Positions 1-10,549 of a stretch of 64,000 bases of DNA are shown here, in pieces; within the stretch, counting starts at the first letter, position 1; each line of letters begins with the position of its first letter. The DNA comes from Malus domestica (Eukaryota; Streptophyta; Magnoliopsida; Rosales; Rosaceae), in contig NC_091672.1 in NCBI RefSeq assembly GCF_042453785.1, positions 6,714,501 through 6,778,500 on the forward strand, written 5' to 3'. Under the pieces are notes generated by a model. That model worked only from the letters and a program-made list of their open reading frames with translations. It was not told where the DNA came from and did not search any database. The position numbers and the translations under genes are program-made.

Positions 1-7
1 CATGGGC

Positions 8-190
8 CAATAGTACTCTGATCTAATGGTATTTCACTTCACTTGTTTCACTTAACTTGTAAGTAAGAGATCTTAGATTTGGTTCTCACCAAAGAAGAAT
101 TTGAACCACATTATTCCTAACTTATTGTCAGACTTAACTCACTCTCACACCACCTTAGTGTAGATAATATCAATTGTTCAAAAAAATAAT
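8..190 (+). mobile_element. tRNA-derived SINE, family A, copy 1
   Basis: The stretch has a degenerate pol III head (a box-A-like TCTGATCTAATGG and a region around GGTTCTCACC standing for box B). A body follows with 'gaatttgaaccacattatt' and 'gtgtagataatatc', and an A-rich tail after 'ttgttc'. The same body recurs at 6433-6582, and a cut-off head recurs at 34243-34296, so it is a dispersed short element rather than unique DNA. Transcription would run left to right. I could not fix a target duplication because the left end lies close to the window edge. Confidence 0.6.
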
Positions 191-768
191 AATAATTCAT
201 TAATATGCGACGGATAAACCAATGATTATGATAAAAGAAAATGAAATATTCAAATCGTAACAATTGTACGATAAAATGATGGCATGTCATCATGTAAAAA
301 AGAATAAATGACTTATTACACGTAAGAATGAATAAATAACTCACATGAACATGTTTGAAGTAATTTTGCATTACACTTGCATCATTGAAATTTGAAACTG
401 CTTGTCATAAAAAAGAGAACGGTTCTCAAACCTAAAACGTCACATTTAGACCTTTCAGTAGAACATTTAGACCTTTCAGTAGAGTTATCTACGTAAGCTC
501 CTACCACAAGTGCAAAGGAGCTGCGCAAGTCATTGCCATCGTTGTTGTACCTCTCCAAAAGGCCATCCTCCACTTCTTCGCCCGCAAATTCTTCCTTAGA
601 GTGCTGATAACAATTCTCATAATTTATGCATTCGATTATCAACATGTCATTGAGAAATATCAATTTCGATCTATATCGTTTGCTGTTTAACTGATTTGTT
701 TGCCAGGATGATGCTTCAAAAAGGATCTAAAAATTTGACCAGTTTATATGGTTGATGGCAGGTGCATT
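191..768. other. Intergenic, no supported gene
   Basis: AT-rich flank beyond the stop codon of the bromodomain gene. It holds one small direct duplication, two adjacent 21-bp units at 442-483. An open frame at 382-663 on the minus strand contains this duplication. I do not recognise its product and see no start context or splice partners, so it is not called a gene. Part of the interval may be 3' untranslated sequence of the bromodomain gene. Confidence 0.5.
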
Positions 769-3700
769 TCAGCTTCCTCGGCCTCTAGCTCGTTTAGCTG
801 GACCAGCTGTTGTTGGTGCCACTGCTGCCGCCCTCTTTGAGGGCCGTCCCACACTCCTTTTCGATGGGCTTTCTTGCTCTTTTGCCGCTTGTCTCCCACC
901 AGAACTTCTGCGCGAACCTTGATCTTTCTGCGTGTTTCCTTTGCCATTTCCATTTTTCCTCTGCTCTGCTCTTCTCCCTTTGCTGTTATTCTCAGGGTTC
1001 TTTGATGTCTCTAGCAATGATCCGGTTTTGGACGAGGAGCTCTTCATTCTACTCAAGAAATTTGTGGCACTTTGCTTTTTCCCACTTGCGTTATTGTTTC
1101 TCTTCTTTTCCATCTCTGCTTTGGTTTCTGAATTCTCATTGCTAGATACCACTCTGCTCTTCTTTTCCGTCTCAGATTTGGACTCTGAATTCTCATTGGC
1201 ATCTGAACTTCTGTCATTGTTAGAATAACTACGGGTCCTGACATTTTTGCTCGTGTTGTTTCTTGTACTGCTCCCAAGTCTTTCTTTTCTTCTCTTCTTA
1301 GTGACACGGAGTTTCTCAATTTCATCCAAGGACACTTCCTTTTGTTTCCAATTTACAGCTGGTTTGACATCACGAGTGGCCTGCTCTTTTCTTGTGTCTG
1401 GTCCCGAAGAAGATGTGGATCCTCTTGCAGCAATGGAGCTGCGCTTGCGACAAGCATTCAATGGAAGTGAGAGTTTTGATTTTGCTAGCAACGAATCTGA
1501 AGTTTCAGGATCGGGATTCAGAGGTGGAGCTGGTTGTGTCAGAATTTCTTCTTCGGGAGGTGCATCTTGTTTAGGAGCCAGACGAGCCATTTCCTTTGAC
1601 AAAAGGGACCGAAGCTCACACGCAGCCTTGTATTCTGGAGACATTTTCCCAAAGAAGACTATGGCATTGTTGCAAATAATCAACAGATCTCGAAAGAATA
1701 ACATTCTGCTGCAATGCGAGTACCAACCTCCTTCAAGTCTGGTTTGCACCATTTCGAAATCTACATGTTGCCGGATCATTTTTGTATAAATTGGGTTATC
1801 CTGCAACATTTGAGAAGCATAAGCGATATTGTTATTTCATATGCCCAAGTAACCAAAGAATTACAGATACGATGATTCTGTTATGCAGAGAAATATAAGG
1901 TCGTCGCAACACAAGAATTTGAATCTCGGACTAAAAAATGTAGGCCAGGGCCCTAGCACCCAAGTTTGAATCTCTTCCCCGTCAATTAGACTAGTTTAAA
2001 ATATCTTGTAACTTATCTCATCGGTTCAGACAAGTCCGCTTCACCCTTTTCCAACTGCCCCTTTATTACAAGAGATTGGTTTATTTTAAACTAAAACTGC
2101 ACGAAGTGGAATGTGAATCCAGCCTCTCCATAAATGGGGGTAAGGTTAGCCGACATTCACCTCTCCCAGACCATGCGTAAAGCGGGAGCCTTGTGCACTG
2201 GGTACGACCTTTTTTTGTCTATAGTTGAAGATCAAATCGAGAGTAGACATAATTTTTTTTTTTTTTTTATTGGAAGTAGTATTCTACTGTAAACTAAACT
2301 ACTGGAACATGAGAGAGTGTGAACCCTTGAAGCAATGACTTTAAAAAAGAGATTCCAACCAGAAATCAGTTACACATAATTGGAATTTGAACAACAACTA
2401 GACAAATTTGGGTAGGACATAAAGACCCATCCACCCCATTCTTCACATGTACACCCAAAAAAGCAGTAGGTGGATCCCTCATTTTTTTTTCTTTCAAAAA
2501 TAGAGAGACAATTGGTGGCCATAGTTATCCCCTCTAGACTTGGGAAGGCTATGAAAAATCTTACCAACCCCATGGCCAAGTCAAGCCGACTCACCAATTT
2601 GACCAATTTAGAGCATTAAACCCAAAACTTCCCACATTTTTTGTTTATTGGAAAGCTGCAATCCACGCCTTTATCATTGGGCCACTTACTGTGGGTACTA
2701 ATGGATCCTTCTTAGTCTTCCTAATATGCACCATCACCTAGAATATAACTGCACAAAATCAAGGTTCTAAAATACGCTAGGCACTAGTCGGACGGCAGGC
2801 TGGAGCCTAGAGCCTAGGCAGACTAAGCGAATTTAAGTAAACCTATTATATTATATGTAAATAAGTATCTGCTTATACTTAAAATATATATAATTTCATC
2901 ATAAACTGCAAAATAGAATGACATATGTATTATGAAGTATTGGAACATATGAAAACATAGGGAACAAGGATATAAAGTGTGTTCATTTAAGTATGCAACA
3001 AGTCTTTTACAATTTATTAAAAAAATGAAATACATAACGAAATTTATCTATTCTCTGTCTAAATGAGTTGCAACCTAGACAGATGCCTAAGCGGATATGG
3101 GCAGGCTAGGCAGGCGCCTCAGTAGGATTAGGTGTCATTTCTTAATTTTTAAACACCTAAATATCAATCGGGACGGTGACCAACCATCTAACGTTTAAAC
3201 GGGTCTAGACAACGTTAGATGAGAATTTTTAGAACAGAACACAAAATATGGAAAAGAACAATATACCGTGACAGCCATTAAACCCGTGTTGACATGTCGC
3301 CATCTCCTTGGATAGCGACGTTGACCCAAATACGTTGTCGTTCGATGATTTAATATTCAAAACTATAATTTATTTGAATGAATGGCATTATACCACTTAA
3401 ATCATATTTTATTTTTTCAACATTGCAATGCTGCATCAAATTACAGTTCATTGCAAAGTCGGATTTCTAATAAATTTTCTATCAATTTATTGTTAAATGA
3501 TGACGTGAAGTAGAAAAAAATAAAAAACAACAAATTACATCTTATCACCTCAATTTCAAGAGACATAATAAATTCATACTTTATTTTTTTAATATTTAAT
3601 GTTATATATCAACTTATGAAATTGTTGTAGTGTCAAATCTCATTTCTTTGTCTGTCAATAGTTAATAGATAAATTGATAAACAAAAAGTCATTGCAACAA

Positions 3701-5115
3701 ATTTGTAAGTTAATATATAACAATGTCATATTCAAGAAATGAGTTGTGAATTTGTTATGTAATTAAAAATTAAGGTTGTAAAATGTGTTTGTCTTTTTTT
3801 ATATTTTTTAAAATTTAAAAGGAAGAATGAGCTATGCGCCTACCACGTTATCATTAAATAGTTAAATCAATAAAAAAATAATTAAAAATCTGACCTTGGA
3901 ATGAAACGAAAACTGATGTATGAGGATATAATGTTAAGATAATAAAGTACGAATTTGTTATGTAATCTAAAATTAAGGTGATAAAATATTTTTTATTTTT
4001 TATTTTTAGAGGAAAAATAAGCAAACCTGGGAATGGAGCCGGCGCCCGAATAAGGAGGCAAACTTATGAGAGCGAAGGATCTCGAGGAAATCCACCAACG
4101 GCTGAGATTCAACTGGGACCCTCTTCGTGGCGGGAGATTCATCCTCCTGCTCCGGTTCACTTGGCTCTCCCGGTCCGACCGGTTCCGGATCATTCCCTGC
4201 TTTTCTCGACAATCTCACCGAGCTCTTCACTTCACTGCTACTTTGACGACTCTCCTTCGTCCCTTCTGCGACTCCCTTTGACTCGGCCATCGATTCCCTT
4301 TGACCCGCCGGTTCTTTCGCCACCGAATCGGAACTTCCGTTGCACGAATCCTCCACCGCCGGATTACTCGACTTCTCGGCCGACCCGATCTCCTCACCGG
4401 CTGGTTCAACCGATTTATTCGGCTCCGAACCATTACCCGTACCGGCATATCCGGTGCCGGGTTCCTCGGGTTTCCGATCTGTCGTGTTCGACTCGTCAAA
4501 CGACTGGCCGTCGTGCACCAAGAAATCGCTGGAGATTTCTTTTTTCTCCGGCGAGACATCATCCGGTTTAATCTCTTCGTCTCCGGTTTTCTCTAGATCC
4601 GATTTTTCTACCGGTTTTTGGGTCTCCCTCAGACTATGTTCGCGCACTTCTTTCAACCTGTCCACCTTCGATTGCAAACACCTAGACGATTCATTTTAAT
4701 CACAAAAAATTAAAATAATTAATTTTGATCCGATAATTAAAAAAAATCAAAACACCGTCGCGTCGGGTTGAGATTTTTACACGATGGAGCGGTCGTAACG
4801 TTGCAGTTCGCGTCGAAGTTCGTCGAGCCGCCGCTGCCGCAACTGGTGGAGCCAGGGGATGGGGGATTTATCGTCGTTGCTGGCGGCGGACACGTTATCG
4901 GAGTGGTTAAAGTGGCGGCGGAGGTCGTGGAACTTGCGCTTGCAGGCGTGCGGGGTGAGGAGGTGGAGGTTGGAACTGCGCTTGCGGAGTTCGGTGGCGA
5001 CGGAGTCCCAGCTCTGGGTGCCGAAGCGGTGGACGGCGCAGGCGAGGAGGAGCTCCTCCCACGTCCCCCATGTCGGTGTTTGTTTCTCGGGAAAATTAGG
5101 GGACTTGTTATCCAT
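769..5115 (-). CDS. SANT/Myb and bromodomain-containing chromatin protein
   Basis: Probable nuclear chromatin reader of the plant 'DNA-binding bromodomain-containing protein' family. Coding exons are 5115-4781, 4681-4027 and 1800-769. Junctions are GT-AG and the frame closes at 673 aa. Residues about 14-68 are a SANT/Myb-like domain (TWEELLLACAVHRFG, then SWDSVA). Residues about 87-131 are a Leu/Arg-rich coiled coil crossing the first junction. An acidic Ser/Pro/Glu-rich linker follows. The bromodomain spans about 306-400 and is split by the 2.2-kb second intron. It keeps the NNAIVFF motif holding the acetyl-lysine-binding Asn. The basic Ser-rich tail has a GRP AT-hook-like core near 648-650. 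Exon 1 starts at the first ATG before the SANT domain. Intron 2 holds a SINE and a hAT MITE. A hAT element begins 134 bp upstream of the ATG. Family assignment is firm; the exact complex it joins is not known from sequence. Confidence 0.9.
2118..2218 (+). mobile_element. Au-like SINE, 5'-truncated, in intron 2 of the bromodomain gene
   Basis: Contains the characteristic 3' half of the plant Au SINE family: 'agcctctccataaat', 'gcgtaaagcgggagcc', 'ttgtgcactgggtacgacc', ending in a run of T. A longer copy with box B lies at 39318-39444, and the two are nearly identical over the shared part. The head with the pol III promoter is missing here. It lies antisense to the gene, inside the 2.2-kb intron, with no sign of exonisation. 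Confidence 0.75.
2760..3239. mobile_element. hAT-type MITE, GTTCTAAAA-terminus family, in intron 2
   Basis: 480-bp element bounded by a perfect 8-bp target duplication CACAAAAT (2752-2759 and 3240-3247). The ends are inverted around GGTTCTAAAA on the left and TTTTTAGAACA on the right. The interior has GC-rich 'cctaggc'-type motifs at both sides of an AT-rich core. It has no coding capacity. The 8-bp duplication and imperfect inverted ends indicate a hAT non-autonomous element. It is the same family as the large nested element at 9038-16396. Confidence 0.8.
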
Positions 5116-5249
5116 AAGGAAAATAATTTAGTTAGTCAGTCCATTGTTTCTAATAAGTTTCGGCTCTTCTGGTTTGTCCTCTGCATATTCCATTGAGAAT
5201 GTGTGTGATTTTAATTCCTTTGTTTTATTTGTTTGTATTGTGATACAGA

Positions 5250-6260
5250 TAGGGATGGGTCGAAAAAATTGAAAACCGAAAAAACTCGGACCGAAAATTG
5301 AACCTTAACTGAAAAAACCAAATCAAAAAAAAAAATCAAACGAAAAGTAAAAAATCAAATCGAACCAAATAAATATATATTGATTTTATATAAAATTTTA
5401 ATTATTATATATAATGGGTATTTATTTTCAAACTAATTCCAAACCCAAACTTCAAACCCTTCAAATCCAAATAGAATGTTAGGCCTACTATTAGAAAGTT
5501 AGAAACCCTAGATACTAATTATTCCTTCTTTTCTTCTCCTCAGCCGTGTTCTTTCTCCCCATTTTTTTCCTATCATGTCACCACCTTCCTCTCTCCCATT
5601 TCTCTCTTGCTTTTTTCTTATTTTGTTCTCTCATCTCCCTCTCACACATCTCTTTCCCTTTCTTTTTTTTCTCCCCTGCTTTTTTTCTCCCCTGCTGCAT
5701 CTCTCTTTATTCCATTGTCCAACTCACACCTCTGCCGAAGTCAGCCATGGCTTCCGCCATCGTTGACAACAAGGTGGTTCTCGCTCGCCATTGTTGACAT
5801 GCACCAAATCTAGCCACCTTTCACTGCAACTATTCTTATGGACTTGTTCTCCTCGGTCACTGAGTTTTGATCTAGAAGATTCGACTTAATGTGGTGCAAA
5901 TTGTATATAATTCTAGTCGGTTTTATTCTTTGATATGGTTTAATTTTGATAGATATAAGTGACTTGGGTTTGCAATTTTATTGATCTGGAATTTGGTCTT
6001 TTTTATTTTAAAAATTATGTTAGATTTGAATGGATTTGAAATGTTATAATTTTAGCTACATATTTGCTTTTCTTCTAGTTTCTTCACCTTTCATTGTATT
6101 CGGCATTATTTGTATTATTTAAAAAAAAAAAAAAACCGAACCGAACTAAAACCGAATCGAAAAAAACTATAAAAAAAAATGAATCGAACCGAACCGAAAT
6201 TTCAGTTCGGTTTCGATTTTGGTAAAAAACCAAACCGTTTTGAGCCGAACCCAGCCCCAA
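5250..6260. mobile_element. hAT-like non-autonomous element upstream of the bromodomain gene
   Basis: Left end TAGGGATGGGTCG and right end ...CCCAGCCCCAA are imperfect inverted termini. ATACAG flanks both sides (5243-5248 and 6261-6266), a partial target duplication. Subterminal regions are rich in 'cgaaccgaa' and 'cggttcgg' motifs. The centre has a pyrimidine-rich stretch (about 5530-5720) and a short GC-richer block. The open frames in it are low-complexity Ser/Phe/Leu and not convincing as genes. It starts 134 bp upstream of the bromodomain-gene ATG, so it probably adjoins or replaces part of that gene's promoter. Confidence 0.6.
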
Positions 6261-6432
6261 ATACAGGCACTTATCTCGAGCATGTTATACGCTTCGCACC
6301 GTACTGGCTTTGCTTTTGTCGACCAAAACTACTATTTTGTTTCCTAGTTTTGTAGCATTTAAGTAAATTTACCTTTTTTCATCTTGACAAATATTATATT
6401 AATTTTAAAATAATACTTATGTTTGTCAATTA

Positions 6433-6582
6433 GTATTACAGTCTAATTGTATTTTTCTTCTTTTTGTAAGCGAGAGGTTTTCAGTTCAATTCTCGCCAAA
6501 AGCGAATTTGAACCTCATTATTATGACTAACTCATTGTGTGGCTCCACTCCTCTATCTCTTATGTAAATATATCGTTTGTTT
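6433..6582 (+). mobile_element. tRNA-derived SINE, family A, copy 2
   Basis: Matches the body of the element at 8-190. It carries 'gtaagcgagaggtttt', a box-B-like 'ttcaattctcgcc', 'gcgaatttgaacctcatt' and 'atatcgtttgttt' before an A-rich stretch. It is diverged from copy 1 and its head is degraded. Bases 6261-6432 hold only AT-rich sequence. Confidence 0.6.
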
Positions 6583-6639
6583 AAAATAGTACTTACTTTT
6601 CAAGACACATGTTATATATTTTGCAAATAACGTAAAATT

Positions 6640-6950
6640 CTATAATCTAAGTTTTAAAATTTTATGTGATTTTTTTTTTAAATTGTTCATGCATTAAAAT
6701 GTATGGACAAATCAACAGCATAAATTATTAAATACATTTTTTTTAAATCTCTACCTAACACCGCATTGGCGTTAGGCGGCCGGTCACCACTCCGATCCAA
6801 TACAATTTTGTATTTTTTACGTATAAATAGATATTTATTTATATGTGATATAAAATTAAAAAACCACATAGGCCTCCTTCTAGGCCACGCCTAGGCTAGG
6901 CTTGTGTTCGCCATCAGACTAGCACCTAACGCCTTTTAAAACTTTACTTA
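6640..6950. mobile_element. Degenerate GTTCTAAAA-family hAT MITE
   Basis: Left side has 'aagttttaaaatttta' and right side 'cttttaaaacttta', inverted to each other. The interior has 'gcgttaggcggccggtcacc' and 'cacgcctaggctaggctt', the GC-rich motifs seen in the family members at 2760-3239 and 9038-16396. I could not find a clean 8-bp target duplication, so the ends are approximate. The next 250 bases to 7199 are AT-rich with nothing recognised. Confidence 0.45.
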
Positions 6951-7199
6951 ATAACATATTCATGATGAACCATCTATTGATTTACATATAAATGGCTAAA
7001 CGATCTCAAATTGGAATGATTTTTTCAATTTTCTTGTTTAGTGAACAATTTTCAAACGAAATAAAAAAAATTGTACTGTTAAAATTATTAAGTTTAGACA
7101 ATAAATATATGTTATTCTTAAAAAGTAAAATAAGTGCAAAACTACAAATAAATTATATGGTTTTCAGATAAATAAAAAAAGGATGGTGATTTTCGTAAT

Positions 7200-7458
7200 T
7201 GTTGCACTCCTATTGGATTAGGAATGTGATTGTGTAAATCCTAGTGTATCTAGGAGTATCTTTGTATATTTCCCTTAGTAGTTTAATTCCTATTAGAGGT
7301 GTAACCTAATAGGGTAAGGATTTAACATTCCCTACTACTATAAATAAAGGCACAATGGAGTGATACAACACACACTTCATAATTACATCTCTCTCTGTTG
7401 TCGCCGGTCCCTCTCCCTATCTGTTCTAAATACAGTTTAGTCAAATAGGCCTACAACA
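7200..7458 (+). repeat. Copia LTR-like sequence
   Basis: Begins TGTTGCAC and ends CTACAACA. It shares 'gattgtgtaaatcc' and 'actataaataaaggca' (a TATA-like block) with the LTRs at 8539-8848 and 45643-45867. It is probably the 5' LTR of the degraded copia copy that ends at 8848. The five bases before it (GTAAT) do not match those after 8848 (CTTCA), so pairing as one insertion is unproven. Confidence 0.55.
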
Positions 7459-7737
7459 CGTTATTAGCATGCTCTTACTAGAAACTAAGGAACTGAAGGA
7501 TCGTGGAGGAGGCTTTCTTCTACAACGTCAAAGGCTTTCAATTATTTTATGCCAATCAGATTCTTTTAAAATAAATTAAGATATTTGAAATGACCTTGAA
7601 GCATGAAAACATTCCCCATGATGCATGAACCCCCTATATTTATATTTTCCTTCCAATTATATATATTGTATATGCGCTCATATATTTTGTCAATATATAT
7701 ACTTGTTCATGCAATACGCAATTATGCTATGTGGAAT

Positions 7738-8103
7738 TTGTCTAACCATGCCGAAATTCTCGCCTTACATGAAGCAACTCAGGAATGCTTTGGGTTGAGA
7801 GCAGTAATGGGCCATATTCGAAGCTCATGCGATCTCTACCTCGTCGTAGATGTCCCTACGTCAATCTTTGAAGACAATGCAGCATGCATCAAACAACTCA
7901 AGAAGGGTTACATCAAAGGAGACAACACCAAGCATATTGCGCTGAAGTTCTTCTTTTCACATCAACAACAAGAGCATCAAAAGATTGAAGTCATACAAAT
8001 TCGTTCACAAGACAATATGGACGACCTCTTCACCAAATCACTACCAGAAGCAACGTTTCAGAAGCACGTTTCAGAAGCTTGTTCAAGGAATTGGTATACG
8101 TAA
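7738..8103 (+). pseudogene. Ty1/copia polyprotein remnant, RNase H end
   Basis: The frame encodes the conserved C-terminal copia RNase H region: SNHAEILALHEATQECFGLR, then FEDNAACIKQLKKGYIKGDN, then IRSQDNMDDLFTKSLPEATF. Only the last part of pol remains; gag, protease, integrase and reverse transcriptase are absent. Between here and the LTR at 8539 is a non-coding tail that the second copy (44846-45642) shares, ending in the polypurine tract AAGGGGGAG just before the LTR. An open frame reaches further left, but the sequence before 7738 has no copia similarity that I recognise. Confidence 0.8.
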
Positions 8104-8538
8104 ACTTTCTGAGTTATAACATTGTTATTTCTCTTTGGAATTGTGTCAAACTCAGGGAGAGTATCTTGAAGAATACTTGCTTGATCTTAATGTACTCTTT
8201 TTCCCTACGATTAGGAGCATTTTTCCCACTGGGTTTTTGCTACTTAACTAGGTTTTAATAAGGCACCCACCTTGGGTTGATCATATCCCTAATGACGTCC
8301 CATATACGTTTCTTTTGACTTTGCACTTCTCAAGCATTTTTCCTTATACTATGGATTTTGTCCCTACTCGGGTTTTTGCCATAGCCTTAGGGTTTTTTAG
8401 TGAGACTTACTACTTTATGCAATTTCCTACCTTATTGAGAATAAGCGTTGTTCCTTAGAATCAGTGTCGACGAGTCAACTTCCTCAACTTCTGCATGATG
8501 CTGGATCTACCTTGATTATCTACACATTCAAGGGGGAG

Positions 8539-8727
8539 TGTTGTGAACTTTCATAGTTTAAGTGTGATTGTGTAAATTTTATCTAGTTATTATTTCCTAT
8601 ATGGGCTTGTATTCCTTGGGGATGAAGGATTCTTCTCTCATTTTTACTACTATAAATAAAGGCACTACGTAGGGGGGATAACATATCCTCAATGCACAAT
8701 TCCACTACGATTCTACAAACACATCTC

Positions 8728-8798
<71 letters not shown>

Positions 8799-8848
8799 AC
8801 CCTTACCGCCGGCTCCCTTATCTTTGTCAGATAAAATAGGTTACAACA
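8539..8848 (+). repeat. Copia 3' LTR
   Basis: Starts TGTTGTGAA directly after the purine tract AAGGGGGAG and ends TTACAACA, so the ends are inverted TGTTGT/ACAACA. It contains an 'actataaataaaggcac' promoter-like block and a long CT microsatellite. It is homologous to the LTR at 45643-45867. Confidence 0.75.
8731..8792. repeat. (CT)n microsatellite, about 62 bp
   Basis: Uninterrupted TC dinucleotides within the copia LTR. The corresponding place in the other family LTRs has only a few CT units, so this is a local expansion. Open frames across it (poly Ser-Leu or Arg-Glu) are artefacts of the repeat. Confidence 0.95.
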
Positions 8849-9124
8849 CTTCAAAAAAAAAATCAAAAAAATGGATATGTTGTGTGTGTAACTGGTTCTT
8901 GGTAGTTGGGCTTTGGGCACCATATGCCTAGAAACTTCAATTGACCCAATGTGCACTTTCATCACCAAATGGCGTAAAAGAATCAAATCGAACCAAACCA
9001 AATGTCCCATTTTTTTATTGGACAATCTACGCAAACCCAGTGTTCTAAAAATTGACCTAGACAGCCGCCTAGGTGTTTGGCGGTGGAGTGCTGCCGGGAT
9101 TTATGCTAAAACATTCATCAAATC

Positions 9125-9905
9125 TAGGGATGGCAATGGTTCGGTTCGGTTAATTCACGAAAATTAACCATATCCATAACCGCAAATTAACAATCGGGTA
9201 TTATCTATAACAATACCCACTAGGTAACGGATTCCCCATCGGTTAACGGTTATATCCATCTTAGTCAATACAAAAAAATATATTCGTTCAATTGACGCAT
9301 GATAGTTTAGTAAATATTAATTTTGTCATTAAATATTTGATGTATAAAATGATTTAATGAAAGGATCTTGTGGAGCATAAAAATTAAAGCTAAACATTGA
9401 TAATGTTGGCTAACCCTTGATATCTCCTATAAGTACCATTGAATTCTCATAAATTTTGATTCATATAAAAAAATTGGGAGCATTTTTACTCACCATCATA
9501 AACTATGGTGTATGCTCACCATACACCTAATCAATTGACACGTGTCATTTCACCATATACCTAATAATGTTGGCTGATCTTTCCCACAAAATGCAACTCA
9601 CACAATGCAAATTTTGTATTCTCAAGGTAAGGGATTTGGTGAATAATTAATATACATATGTGTGTGTGTATGTATGTATTATTTAATACTTTAATATTAT
9701 ATATAATTATATTAATACTATTCGGTTCGGATTCGAGAACGGATACAGATTGGGGACCCGTATAACCATATCCAAAATCATAACCGAGTAATATTCACAA
9801 TTTTTCCCCATACCCAAATTATACCCGAATTTTCATACCCAAATCCAATCCATTCAGGCGGTTATCCATGATTATCGGGTTTAATGGTTAGAATTACCAT
9901 CCCTA
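9125..9905. mobile_element. hAT non-autonomous element, TAGGGATGG termini
   Basis: 781-bp element with inverted ends (TAGGGATGGCAAT left; ATTACCATCCCTA right). It lies between perfect 8-bp target duplications ATCAAATC (9117-9124 and 9906-9913). The interior is AT-rich with 'ggttcggttcgg' and 'ttcggttcggat' near the two ends and no coding capacity. Size, ends and duplication length are typical of non-autonomous hAT elements. It is inserted in the element at 9038-16396. Confidence 0.85.
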
Positions 9906-10549
9906 ATCAAATCGAGTAAGAGTTAGTCGGCCACCTAGGCGCTATTTAGGCAGTCTCGGCAGTGGTAGGCGGTGGTCTAGGCGACCTCTTAGAGCCTCGT
10001 CGGTTCTCCGTTTCGCTGCGATCTGACGAGAAGAAAGAGTAAACTGGAAATCTTAGTGACACATAGAGAGTAAACTGGAAATCTTAGTGACACATATAAA
10101 CCCAACTTGATTGTTCAAAGAAACTACCTCAAATTTCTTCAGATGTTGTTTGTTCGTTGGGATTTTTGGAATTCTTTCAAGCTTTTGGAATGAAAGTTGG
10201 AGGTTTAGAGGAGCTTGTGAAGGCGGTGGGAGAGGTCTGATAGGAAGAACAACTTGGTTCTAAGCGAAGAACAAGCAGCATCTTTGTCGAAGAGAGAGAA
10301 TGCAATGGAAACGAGGTTGCTTATAATACTAAAAAGAAATAGAAGGAGAGGTATAATAGTATAAAACAGCCCATGTGGTTATAATTAGTTGATGGAAACG
10401 AGGCACTCATAATAAAGAAGACAGAGAGAGAGGTAAAGCATATAAGCTGCATGATTTGGCTTTTTTAATTAATAGATGGAAACGATGTAGCGAAGAGAAA
10501 GAAGAGAAGAGGAAAAGAAGGGATAGGTTGGGCTGGGGTGGGGCAAGCC

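Noticed and set aside
382..663. Minus-strand 93-residue frame with KEEFAGEEVEDGLLERYNND
   Set aside because: No recognised family, no splice partners, and its end is produced by a 21-bp duplication. Kept only as a note.
2425..2560. Additional SINE related to 44400-44460
   Set aside because: Similarity is limited to about 50 bases with gaps, with no pol III boxes or tail.
4006..4677. Separate gene for the acidic Ser/Glu-rich frame
   Set aside because: It splices in frame to the SANT exon and the bromodomain exon and its start has no ATG, so it is exon 2 of one gene.
5546..5813. Small membrane protein in the hAT-like element
   Set aside because: Ser/Phe/Leu-rich frames in three phases come from a pyrimidine-rich stretch.
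7200..8848. Intact copia element with paired LTRs
   Set aside because: Only the RNase H end remains and the flanking 5-bp sequences (GTAAT, CTTCA) differ, so a single intact insertion is not supported.
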